Positions 25,114 through 33,520 of a stretch of DNA of 64,000 bases are shown here, piece by piece; the first letter of the stretch is position 1; every line of letters starts with the position of its first letter. The notes under the pieces were generated by a model. That model did not search any database. It was not told where the DNA came from and saw only the letters and a list, made by a program, of their open reading frames with translations. Made by a program: the position numbers and the translations under genes. Source of the DNA: TA-21 sp035620895. GTDB taxonomy: Archaea; Thermoproteota; Nitrososphaeria; Nitrososphaerales; Nitrososphaeraceae. Where the stretch lies: contig DASPFY010000042.1 in NCBI GenBank assembly GCA_035620895.1, positions 55,147-119,146 on the forward strand, in the 5' to 3' direction.

Positions 25114-25410
25114 TTAGAATGGTGTGACTAATTCAAATGGCACGTCAAAATTTTCTAACGTACATATAGCTCCTGGCATACAAACCACTCCATATACAAT
25201 GACGTTATTACATTCCACAGTATTAACCTCATTTTCTGAATTATTTTCACACTTATTGATTTGTTGTCTTTCAGTATTTACTTGCCCTTTATCATCTTCA
25301 TTTTCCTCATCCTCTGCCCTAACTTGTTGAATTCCATTGAACATTACGGTTGAAACCAATGTTAGTGTGAGTGCTGACATCAGAATTACGGTCATACTAG
25401 CGTTTTTCAT
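25114..25410 (-). CDS. Small secreted acidic protein with four cysteines
   Basis: A 98-residue protein with an ATG start and clear signal peptide (residues 1-32, cleavage-like VRA before EDEENEDD). The mature part is acidic at first and then holds four cysteines (KCENN, ECNN, VCMPGAIC), likely two disulfides. It has no match I recognise. The start of the mature chain is highly charged, the rest uncharged and compact. An extracellular or surface-bound role is inferred from the signal peptide and cysteines. Confidence 0.65.
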   Translation of the reverse strand: MKNASMTVILMSALTLTLVSTVMFNGIQQVRAEDEENEDDKGQVNTERQQINKCENNSENEVNTVECNNVIVYGVVCMPGAICTLENFDVPFELVTPF

Positions 25411-25433
25411 TACAATGATTTTTTATTTATGAT

Positions 25434-25561
25434 ATATTAGAAGTGCGTTACAACGATTAGTAAAAAAAGATGAGGATCTTGTTGCTAAATTTGAATGTCT
25501 TAATATCTTCTATAACAAAAATGCAGAAAAGTTAAAGTTACTCATTGAAAACTGGATTTAG
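25434..25561 (+). other. Protein-like open frame without a start codon
   Basis: A frame open from a stop at 25431 to TAG at 25559-25561 encodes 42 codons with amphipathic, helical-looking sequence such as LQRLVKKDEDLVAKFE and EKLKLLIENWI. No ATG, GTG or TTG is in frame. It could be a decayed fragment, a gene using ATT, or chance. A T-rich TATA-like stretch lies just before it. Confidence 0.25.
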
Positions 25562-25576
25562 CGAGAAATATTAAAG

Positions 25577-25680
25577 TGGACCGAGTGGGATTTGAACCCA
25601 CGACCACCTACGTTTCCTCTGTAAATGATGGAATCGTTTACATGCAAGGCAGGTATTCTACCAGGCTAAACTATCGGCCC
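25577..25680 (-). tRNA. tRNA-Ala (TGC) with a 30-base intron
   Basis: The minus strand reads GGGCCGA at the 5' end and TCGGTCC plus discriminator A at the 3' end, pairing as a full acceptor stem with G3:U70, the alanine identity pair. The anticodon stem CCTGC/GTAGG holds TGC. The T arm is GTGGG-TTCAAAT-CCCAC. Between nucleotides 37 and 38 sits an intron at 25613-25642, which folds by GTAAA/TTTAC pairing, as expected of a BHB intron removed by the archaeal splicing endonuclease. The mature tRNA is 74 bases including the discriminator. Confidence 0.93.
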
Positions 25681-26347
25681 TATAAACACAATATTTTTTT
25701 ACTTGATAATTTAAGTGCTTTCAATTAATCCAAGCAAGTGGTATGTTACTGTTGCGCGTCTTACATAAATTTGAGACTATCGGTAAGTATGGATTACATA
25801 ACTAGATTGATTGCGTTACCCAAAAAAGAACATGAATCAACCATTTGAAATCACTTTGATTTCCATGATTAATTTCCAGTGCAAGAAATATTTACCTAAT
25901 CAAAGTCAGAAAGTTACCATACAAATCAAAGTTTTGAGATATCTCATTTGCATAGCTGCCAATTAGATAATTGCTATTCTTAGCGAAAATGCTGGTCGTC
26001 AGTTAATCTCCTTTAACGGGATAAGAAGGATTTCAATAAGAGCGTTTTTTACAATCGCCTACCCGATTTATTTAGTAATTATCTAGTTTTGGGAATTTTA
26101 TTGATTTGACACAAATAATGAAAATCAGCATTGTCATTTATGAAGGAACTTTATGAAAGGTGAAAAATGATTTGAAAATATTGTGTTCAGTTATCTGCAG
26201 GATATCCATCGAAAGTTTCGCTAACAATAAAGAAATTTCAAGATATTTTATAAGGCTTGATTTCCACAATTTAATTTCACGGTTATATCACATATGAATG
26301 AGAATGTGATCGAAATACTTTTAGCACATGTCTAAATAATTTGGATT
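25681..26347. other. Long intergenic region (667 bases)
   Basis: No gene is recognised. A frame at about 25975-26091 is open for 39 codons without a proper start, probably by chance. A TATA-like tattttataag sits at about 26244-26253. This region may hold an RNA gene or control sites, but nothing can be named. Confidence 0.45.
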
Positions 26348-27370
26348 ATGTCCGCTCTGTTGAAAGATCGTGTTTGGGTTATGTTATCAGAGGTGGCGAA
26401 GAGAGGGGTTTATCCCTTACATGGATCCAGATTAGGAATTTTCAGAATACCGGTAGAAATAACAGAACGTTCTGATATTAATGCCATAATTAATAGTTTA
26501 AAAAGTTCTGGCTTCAAGGTCGATTCGTACGCAGATCGAATTTATGTTACAGATAGATGGACAGAAACCGGTGTTGATGCAATAACCCAAAATGAGGTCG
26601 AAGCAAATTTAGAAATTACAGTTGAAATTGTTTCAGGCGATGTTGTGGACATAATATATCAAATCAAACCATTGGAGTACTTTGGTGATCACTATTGGAT
26701 AAAAAATTATAGACAAAAAACAGATACCAGAGCGAAGATAATTATCGACACAATAATATGGAACTCTAAAATTGGCGATAAACTTATGGATCATTACAAA
26801 AAATCACAAAAATTATCAGCTGAAGACGCACTGAAAAAATTAGATGAATTAACCCCGGTCAAAAAGAAACCAATATCTCGAGATCCTTCTACCGCACAGG
26901 ATGTAAAGTCCCCGGAACGATCATCTCAATCACAGGTTGAAGTAAATGCACCATCAGTTACACCGCCTCCACAAGCTCCTCCCGCTATAACAGGTGGAGA
27001 TACAACCATTTCACTTGTTGGGACGGGAAATTCATATTCAAAGATAGATGGTCCAATAGACCCTGAATTCAAATCAAAACGCCAGGTAACTGGAAGCTAT
27101 CAAGGAATTAAGGTGTGGGGTCCAGTCGATCCACCAGGTCAGCTTGGTATCTGGGGTACCGAAGTTACAGTAGATTTCGATATTTGTGTAGCTGATGGTG
27201 CCTGTATTGAAGCATGTCCTGTGAATGTCTATGAGTGGCTGGATACACCAGGACATCCTGCATCAGAGAAAAAGCCTTTCATGATTAGAGAAAAAGATTG
27301 CATTTTCTGTATGGCATGTGAAAATGTTTGTCCTCCTCAGTGCGTAAAAATATTCCAAAAGGGTCAATAA
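26348..27370 (+). CDS. Ferredoxin (zinc-ferredoxin-like) fused to an uncharacterised N-terminal domain
   Basis: A 340-residue protein. Residues 1-170 form an unrecognised alpha/beta domain (RVWVMLSEVAKRGVYP). A Pro/Ser/Gln linker (about 175-220) follows. The C-terminal 100 residues are a dicluster ferredoxin: CVADGACIEACPVNVYEW with the family's TPGHP and then CIFCMACENVCP. Two cysteine sets, with an Ala-Cys spacing like archaeal 7Fe or zinc-containing ferredoxins, make two clusters likely. The front domain has no match I know, so it may bind a partner enzyme. A GT2 gene follows 92 bases later. Confidence 0.8.
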   Translation: MSALLKDRVWVMLSEVAKRGVYPLHGSRLGIFRIPVEITERSDINAIINSLKSSGFKVDSYADRIYVTDRWTETGVDAITQNEVEANLEITVEIVSGDVVDIIYQIKPLEYFGDHYWIKNYRQKTDTRAKIIIDTIIWNSKIGDKLMDHYKKSQKLSAEDALKKLDELTPVKKKPISRDPSTAQDVKSPERSSQSQVEVNAPSVTPPPQAPPAITGGDTTISLVGTGNSYSKIDGPIDPEFKSKRQVTGSYQGIKVWGPVDPPGQLGIWGTEVTVDFDICVADGACIEACPVNVYEWLDTPGHPASEKKPFMIREKDCIFCMACENVCPPQCVKIFQKGQ

Positions 27371-27462
27371 TGTCAGCAGGCTTGCAGTGAACCTATAAAT
27401 ATTTACCCGTACATTTTTACAATAGGAAGTGATAGAAGATAATATCAGAATTCAGCGGTTTT

Positions 27463-28986
27463 TTGTACTATATTTTGATGGCAATAGCTTGGATAATGAC
27501 AGTTTACACTTTGAATTTTAATTATTTGAGTTATAGGTCTACTAGGAATTCAGTGAATAATAGGAATAGAAAGAAATTCAACTATTCGGCTGAAACATGC
27601 CCGCAAGTCACAATTCAGCTACCGATTTATAATGAAAAATATGTGGCTACGCGTCTAATCAATGCAATTTGTCGTATGGATTTTCCAAAGGAACGTATGG
27701 ATATACAGGTGCTTGACGATTCAGACGATGAGACCACAAGTATTATTGAAGCTTTGGTTGAAAAATACAAAAAGGAAGGATTCAACATATCAGCTTTTCG
27801 TAGAGTAAACAGAACGGGCTATAAAGCAGGAGCTCTAAAAGAAGGACTAAGATTTGCCAAGGGTGAATTCATTGCTATATTTGACGCTGATTTCATTCCT
27901 TCAAGTGATTTTCTAAGAAAGGCTCTAAGTTATTTTGACGATTCCAAGATTGGCCTTGTTCAGGGAAGATGGGGCCACATTAATGAAAAGTATTCAATTT
28001 TGACAAAGGCTCAAGCAGTATCCTTGGACTTTCATTTTTTTATAGAGCAAAAAGCAAAGAGTCTCACACACCTTTTCATGAATTTTAATGGAACAGCTGG
28101 AATTTGGAGAACATTGTGTATAAAAGATGCAGGGGGTTGGCACACAAGCACGCTTGTTGAAGATCTAGATTTGAGTTTCCGCGCACAGATGAAAGGCTGG
28201 AAATGTATCTTTGATGAGGATCTAGTTGTCAATGCGGAACTCCCTGTTCAAATGAATGCTGCAAAGCGTCAGCAATTCAGATGGGCAAAAGGATCCGTAC
28301 AGGTTGCTAAGAAACTTTTGATAATGTTATTATCTCACAGAAAACTTTCTATAGATACTAAAATTCAGATATTCATTCAACTAACCAAGCACATCATTAA
28401 TCCACTATTCCTCTTACAGTTCCTCATATTTCCCATCCTATTGTTGCTGAATTATCAGATTTATGATACTGCTTGGGCTCCAGCGCTTGGTATCGTTGCA
28501 TATCTTCTACTAGGACCGGCAACATATCTAATAATGATTAGAAAAATCTGGGGTGAAAATTGGAGAACAAAAGCACTTCAGTATTTGTTCATGATATTCT
28601 ATGCTGGTGGAATTTCCATTAACAATTCTGTTGCAATATTTGACGCATTAGTTGGAAAAAGGAATGAGTTTCTAAGAACACCAAAATTTGGAATAATGGA
28701 AAAAAATCAAGATTGGCATAATAACAAATATGCTTTACCATTTACAAAGACCACTTTGTTAGAAATCTTTTTTAGCGCATATGGTTGCTTTACAATTGCT
28801 ATATGTTTGTTATCTGGAAATCCCATATTTGTACCTCTTATGTCAATACAAACAATAGGATTTATTTACGTAGCGTACCTCAGCATAATTCAATCTAGAA
28901 ATATTAATGACAAGACAAGTCTCTATTTGGGACCATCAACTGAATATAATTTACAAGATGTAAGAGCTAATGATCCGTTAACTTGA
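27463..28986 (+). CDS. GT2 polytopic glycosyltransferase, cellulose-synthase/mannan-synthase-like
   Basis: A 507-residue integral membrane glycosyltransferase. One N-terminal membrane segment precedes a GT-A domain with LDDSDDET, FDADFIP, EDLDLSFRAQMKGW and the QxxRW motif as QQFRWAKG near 264-270. Four or more membrane segments follow (about 295-370 and 415-485). This D, DxD, D, QxxRW set is the signature of processive beta-glycan synthases. The product could be an exopolysaccharide or cell-surface glycan. TTG start. No c-di-GMP-binding PilZ domain is fused to it. Confidence 0.88.
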   Translation: MYYILMAIAWIMTVYTLNFNYLSYRSTRNSVNNRNRKKFNYSAETCPQVTIQLPIYNEKYVATRLINAICRMDFPKERMDIQVLDDSDDETTSIIEALVEKYKKEGFNISAFRRVNRTGYKAGALKEGLRFAKGEFIAIFDADFIPSSDFLRKALSYFDDSKIGLVQGRWGHINEKYSILTKAQAVSLDFHFFIEQKAKSLTHLFMNFNGTAGIWRTLCIKDAGGWHTSTLVEDLDLSFRAQMKGWKCIFDEDLVVNAELPVQMNAAKRQQFRWAKGSVQVAKKLLIMLLSHRKLSIDTKIQIFIQLTKHIINPLFLLQFLIFPILLLLNYQIYDTAWAPALGIVAYLLLGPATYLIMIRKIWGENWRTKALQYLFMIFYAGGISINNSVAIFDALVGKRNEFLRTPKFGIMEKNQDWHNNKYALPFTKTTLLEIFFSAYGCFTIAICLLSGNPIFVPLMSIQTIGFIYVAYLSIIQSRNINDKTSLYLGPSTEYNLQDVRANDPLT

Positions 28987-29033
28987 CATTGTTTGTATGT
29001 TCATCAACATACACAGTCAGTTGACATTCAGGC

Positions 29034-30140
29034 CTAGATGACTCCGGCTTCTCTTAATTTATTAGGTAAATAAGTATCAGCCAAATATTTGAATCCATAT
29101 TTGAAAAATGCATCCAATTCACATTTCTCTTTTCGTTCAAGAAATAGATTCAATTCCTTCTTCCAACGTTTATCCTGAAGCCATGGTTTTTTCTTCATAT
29201 CGTTTGCTCTGTTTAAATCCTCCGGAGTTGCTGCAAGTCTAGCAACCTTTGGTATATTATATTCGTAAATATCAGAAAACATCATGCCTAGTACCTTTGA
29301 GTTAGGTGTTACCAACCTGTCACTATCATAACTCAATGATTCACTTCCTATTTTGTAACGTAGTGCTATACCCAGTCCCCACGGATCGGCATCAGCAAAG
29401 ATAACAACCGGCATTTTCCACTTTTCATTCAACATCTTGACCATCATTCTAGTTGCTCTATCTGGTTCTCCCGATCCTGTCAATAGTATCGCATTATATT
29501 TTTGTATGAAGCCCGATTTTCTTATATTATTGAGTACCGTATCTTTCTCGACTACCATAACAAAATCCGCCTTTACCTTTACAATTTCAAGATCTCGGAT
29601 GTTGGTAGGTATTAATTGGGACGTAGCCCTACTTCCTAGATTGCAATCAATCAGATCTCCACCCACGCTAAGAGTTATTGGTCCAGAAATCATTCCTTTG
29701 GGTTTGGATGTCACAGAAAATTCCTCTCGAGGAACATTTGTCAAGAGTTCAATTGCCTTTATTGCATCGTCAGAGTCATCCTGCCCGTTCCAGAATTTTT
29801 GTTGATTTTTTTCATCTCCAACTGTGCTTAAAGTGGCATAATACATACCTCTTATCGTACTTTCCATTTCTTCGTCTAATAATTTTCTTATGGCATTTGC
29901 CATGACCAAATATTGCGCAAAAGTCGGTATCTTCTTTGAGCTATTAGGACCAACCTGAACAGTCTTCTCTCCTATAGTAAGCATCCTCTTCTCATCTGAC
30001 CAGACAGTATTATCATATCCCACTTTCGGAATTTCAAGACTTGGCATAATACCTTCAACAAGAATATCGTCTCCTACATTTTTCATTATTTTCCTGATTT
30101 TATTAGTTATTTCTTGATGCCGCTTATCTTTTAGTACCAA
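29034..30140 (-). CDS. top6A: DNA topoisomerase VI subunit A
   Basis: A 368-residue Spo11-like subunit that cleaves and reseals both DNA strands. The catalytic tyrosine is in the tandem pair of RGMYYAT (residues 100-101) inside a winged-helix domain. The Toprim metal site is seen as VVEKD and FADADPWG. The C-terminal AATPEDL and KKPWLQDKRW regions match archaeal subunit A. It lies 12 bases after top6B in the same direction and completes the A2B2 enzyme. Confidence 0.95.
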   Translation of the reverse strand: MVLKDKRHQEITNKIRKIMKNVGDDILVEGIMPSLEIPKVGYDNTVWSDEKRMLTIGEKTVQVGPNSSKKIPTFAQYLVMANAIRKLLDEEMESTIRGMYYATLSTVGDEKNQQKFWNGQDDSDDAIKAIELLTNVPREEFSVTSKPKGMISGPITLSVGGDLIDCNLGSRATSQLIPTNIRDLEIVKVKADFVMVVEKDTVLNNIRKSGFIQKYNAILLTGSGEPDRATRMMVKMLNEKWKMPVVIFADADPWGLGIALRYKIGSESLSYDSDRLVTPNSKVLGMMFSDIYEYNIPKVARLAATPEDLNRANDMKKKPWLQDKRWKKELNLFLERKEKCELDAFFKYGFKYLADTYLPNKLREAGVI

Positions 30141-30152
30141 GTTCTTTACACT

Positions 30153-32072
30153 TTATTTTTTAGTGATTTTGCGAGGAATATTAATTTTAGCTGTCTTACT
30201 TTTGTTACTCTGTTTTGATACTAATATACTAGATCGAGTATCGAATTTACTCAACTTATTTTTATTCCCATTATCGTTATTCACTGTTTTCTTCTTATCG
30301 CCTGGATCATCTCTTTTTTGGTCTGAATCTGGAAAGATTTGTTTAGCAATGTTTGATAATTCCCCGCTAACATATTTCTCTGCCAAGTTTTGAAATGCTT
30401 TGGAAAGTTTTTTTGAGTCAATTTTAATTGATTCTGATATTGCATTTACTATGAAGGGTATATAGTGCTTATAGAGCCGTAATTTGTTTTCGTCCTCCTT
30501 TATCTTCAGTTCTCTTCTTATTTGTGCACTTACTTTTCTATAAAGATCTGAAAGACAGGATTTCATATACTTTTTCAGATCGCCTTCGGAAGCAATGCTC
30601 TCCTTTCCTGCAGTCTTATATGGTATCTTTGTGGAACATATATGAAAGAAAATATGGATCGGAAGATATTCTACTGTTCTATCGGATCTTGTTTCTATAT
30701 TAGAAAATTGTTCCTTAACCTCTTTTTTTGAAATCCCCATCTTGTTTATTCCTACTTCAGAAATTACTTCTCGTGCAACATCAGAACCTTCATCGTATAG
30801 AAGTGGGATTTTATTAGCAAATCTATAGAGTTTAAATGAAGGAATATCCCCTCCGTAAGCAATTCCACATTCAACAATTGTCGGCCTATTATTCACAACG
30901 CAAATTCTTGAAGAATAAGATGTCAACGAAGGTTTTAATATCTTGGCAGATAAATGAGTATGATTTCCAGAGGTGGATGTCTCCTTATTTTGAATAATTG
31001 AATATTCATATGTCATTCCTACAGTCAGGATTTTTTCCCCGATTGGACTCAAATGGTCTGTATTTGGAGACTGAAATTTTGTATGCTTGCAAATATTTAC
31101 GACCTTAATCAATTCGTGTTCGTCATATTGGTCTGCAGGTTTTACGGTCAATCCTGCTCTATTAATTATATCTTTAGCCTTATCGTTTGACATTTTTTGG
31201 AATGAATTGGAGAGTATGCCTTGCAGAGTTGTCTTCTGATTCATAAAATTAAAAATGGCCTTTTTTAGAGTTTTAAGATCCATATCAGAGGGATGTGGCA
31301 ATACTTCCCTTGAAGGATTTGGCATTATCTGTGTTCTTTTCTTGAACGTTACCTTTCCTTCATCTGTTTCAAATATAATGATCGCATATGGGTTAACAAT
31401 GCTTGTTTGACTAATATAGTCATAGATTTTGTTTTTGGTTACAGGAGATAATTTTGCACGCAATATAGCTTCTACTTTGAAACCAGATTCACCTTGTATT
31501 TGCGATTCACCATTTTTTACACTCTTTTTAAAGAGAGTGATTGGTTTATTTGTTCCAATATCCGTCCTGAGATCAAAATAATATTCTGATTCTTCTTCTG
31601 ATTTAGACCATACCTTGAGAGGATGATCCGTATCCTTAGTAGAAAATGCTGCTATCATCTTCAATCCAACGCCAAAAAGACCCCTTTGTTGCTTCTCTAC
31701 GTATTTGCCAGAAGTTAAAAATGAACAAACTGCAACGGGAACTTTCTCTGAAGGTATTCCAATGCCGTTATCCTGACAAGATATGGTCCACAGATCATTA
31801 AGTGGATCCAGGAGTTTTAGGCTTAAATGAATAACTGGTAATATGTGATTAATTTCGCATGAATCCAATGAATTTTCTATCAACTCTCTCACCGACATAT
31901 ACAGAATCCGTTCTCCAGTAAAACCTGCCAATGCAGAATTATCGACAAAAAATTCTGATTCTGCTTTTTTATTATAATAGATTTTTGATTTTTGCTTTTG
32001 AGGGATTTGCAAAATAGTTTTGGTCTGTTTTGTTCCTTTCACTAAGACTTCAGTTGTGACTTTTGATGTCAA
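30153..32072 (-). CDS. top6B: DNA topoisomerase VI subunit B
   Basis: A 639-residue ATPase subunit. The GHKL nucleotide-binding site is complete: RELIENSLDSCE, QDNGIGIP and RGLFGVGLKM. After it come the helix-2-turn-helix region and the transducer domain, with the conserved lysine-bearing strand expected. A basic Lys/Asn/Ser tail (about 585-639), longer than in many archaea, ends the protein. It begins with TTG or ATG near 32072. ATP binding closes the dimer gate for subunit A, encoded right after. Confidence 0.95.
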   Translation of the reverse strand: MTSKVTTEVLVKGTKQTKTILQIPQKQKSKIYYNKKAESEFFVDNSALAGFTGERILYMSVRELIENSLDSCEINHILPVIHLSLKLLDPLNDLWTISCQDNGIGIPSEKVPVAVCSFLTSGKYVEKQQRGLFGVGLKMIAAFSTKDTDHPLKVWSKSEEESEYYFDLRTDIGTNKPITLFKKSVKNGESQIQGESGFKVEAILRAKLSPVTKNKIYDYISQTSIVNPYAIIIFETDEGKVTFKKRTQIMPNPSREVLPHPSDMDLKTLKKAIFNFMNQKTTLQGILSNSFQKMSNDKAKDIINRAGLTVKPADQYDEHELIKVVNICKHTKFQSPNTDHLSPIGEKILTVGMTYEYSIIQNKETSTSGNHTHLSAKILKPSLTSYSSRICVVNNRPTIVECGIAYGGDIPSFKLYRFANKIPLLYDEGSDVAREVISEVGINKMGISKKEVKEQFSNIETRSDRTVEYLPIHIFFHICSTKIPYKTAGKESIASEGDLKKYMKSCLSDLYRKVSAQIRRELKIKEDENKLRLYKHYIPFIVNAISESIKIDSKKLSKAFQNLAEKYVSGELSNIAKQIFPDSDQKRDDPGDKKKTVNNDNGNKNKLSKFDTRSSILVSKQSNKSKTAKINIPRKITKK

Positions 32073-32150
32073 TTGACAAGGTTTGTACGTTACTAGATTT
32101 AACTTTTTATCAAGAATAGTGAGATTGTTGTGATAATAAATAAAACATCC

Positions 32151-32306
32151 TTATATTGAAGACCCGTAAGGAGTTGCCTCTTTTTTCAGTACTATTATTT
32201 TATGAGAACTAAATTCTAACAATATCCTGTTTTTACCTTTAAGAATCACTATAAAATCAGATCCCGTACCGACTATTTCACCACCGAAAAGATCTTTAAT
32301 GTTCAT
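32151..32306 (-). CDS. 51-residue beta-rich protein upstream of top6B
   Basis: An ATG-started frame ending at TAA, with 78 bases between it and top6B on the same strand. The peptide starts MNIKDLFGGEIVGTGSD and continues through short strands (FIVILKG, RILLEFSS, KIIVLKKEA), suggesting a five-stranded SH3-like or Sm-like barrel. The frame is open upstream for 15 codons, so a non-standard start is possible. No match is recognised. Co-transcription with topoisomerase VI is inferred from order and spacing. Confidence 0.55.
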   Translation of the reverse strand: MNIKDLFGGEIVGTGSDFIVILKGKNRILLEFSSHKIIVLKKEATPYGSSI

Positions 32307-32414
32307 CTTACCATATGCAGTTCTATCACTTATTAATATTGAGACACTTACTCAGTTTCCAGAGTGTTTATGGAGGTAAAAATAATAGTTCCCATTTACA
32401 TTTTTACCTAGTTA

Positions 32415-33464
32415 ATGGATGTTGAAAGCAGAATAGGCCTTGTATTTCGAGAACCTACTGAAGAGGTTGTTGAGATACAAGAATTAAGGAAAATATTTGA
32501 AACTAATGCCAAACCTCGTCATTACATTGGTTTAGAAATTTCTGGGAAACTTCATTTGGGAAGTCTAATTTTGACCGGTTACAAGATAAATGATTTCATC
32601 GAGGCGGGCATATATAGTAATGTGTTTCTCGCAGACTGGCACACCTACATAAATAATAAGTTAGATAATAATTGGCAAAAAATAATTGAAGTTTCCAAAT
32701 ACTATACTGAGGCCTTCAAATTTTTTTGTCCAGGAGTAAATATTATTTTAGGATCAACTTTGTACGAGAATTATGATGATTATTGGAAGAATTTTATGAT
32801 CTTTAGTAAACATATGACGTTGTCACGAACCTTAAGGGCATTAACTATTATGGGCAGGTCAGAAAAGGAGAAACTTGATTTCTCGCAATTGATGTACCCT
32901 TCAATGCAATCAGCAGATATCAAGGCATTAGATTTGGATATCGTTCATGCTGGAATGGATCAAAGAAAAATTCACATGCTCGTAAGAGAAATTTTCCCAA
33001 AGTTGGAATGGAAAGTACCAGTATCCGTTCATCATCATTTACTCCCTGGACTCAACGAACCGACAAAATTTGCTCCCAATGTGAGTGAGAAAGATGACAA
33101 CCGATTATCAAGTAAAATGAGCAAAACTAATCCATTAGGCGGTATACTGATCCACGATGAAGATAGTACAATTAAGAATAAGATATCAAAAGCTTTTTGT
33201 CCCATTGGCATTTCAGAAAATAATCCTATATTAGAGATCATCAGATATGTGATATTCCATAATTTTTCGGAATTTCAGATTGATAGGCCGAGCAAGTATG
33301 GTGGAAATATAGTCTATGATAATTATATGAAACTTGAAAAAGATTACAATCAGAATAAGATTCACCCAAAAGATCTGAAGGACGCAGTTTCCATTTATCT
33401 GAATAAAGTAATTGAACCAATTCGAAATCATTTTAGTAATTGGACCATTTTGGACGAACTTTGA
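32415..33464 (+). CDS. tyrS: Tyrosyl-tRNA synthetase
   Basis: A 349-residue class I synthetase. It has the HIGH-type motif as SGKLHLG near residues 44-50 and the KMSKS loop as SSKMSKTN near 234-241. LMYPSMQSADI and DIVHAGMDQRKIHML are archaeal/eukaryotic TyrRS elements that bind the amino acid. The size fits the archaeal enzyme, which lacks the bacterial S4-like domain. It charges tRNA-Tyr. It is divergent from the topoisomerase VI cluster. Confidence 0.93.
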   Translation: MDVESRIGLVFREPTEEVVEIQELRKIFETNAKPRHYIGLEISGKLHLGSLILTGYKINDFIEAGIYSNVFLADWHTYINNKLDNNWQKIIEVSKYYTEAFKFFCPGVNIILGSTLYENYDDYWKNFMIFSKHMTLSRTLRALTIMGRSEKEKLDFSQLMYPSMQSADIKALDLDIVHAGMDQRKIHMLVREIFPKLEWKVPVSVHHHLLPGLNEPTKFAPNVSEKDDNRLSSKMSKTNPLGGILIHDEDSTIKNKISKAFCPIGISENNPILEIIRYVIFHNFSEFQIDRPSKYGGNIVYDNYMKLEKDYNQNKIHPKDLKDAVSIYLNKVIEPIRNHFSNWTILDEL

Positions 33465-33520
33465 GTTCATCTTAAGTTACAAAGGATTAAATTAATATTA
33501 ATTGCCATATTCAAGATATT

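Noticed and set aside
25975..26091. Open frame of 39 codons in the long intergenic region
   Set aside because: No start codon, no similarity, no promoter.
29437..29805. 122-residue plus-strand frame
   Set aside because: Shadow of topoisomerase VI subunit A.
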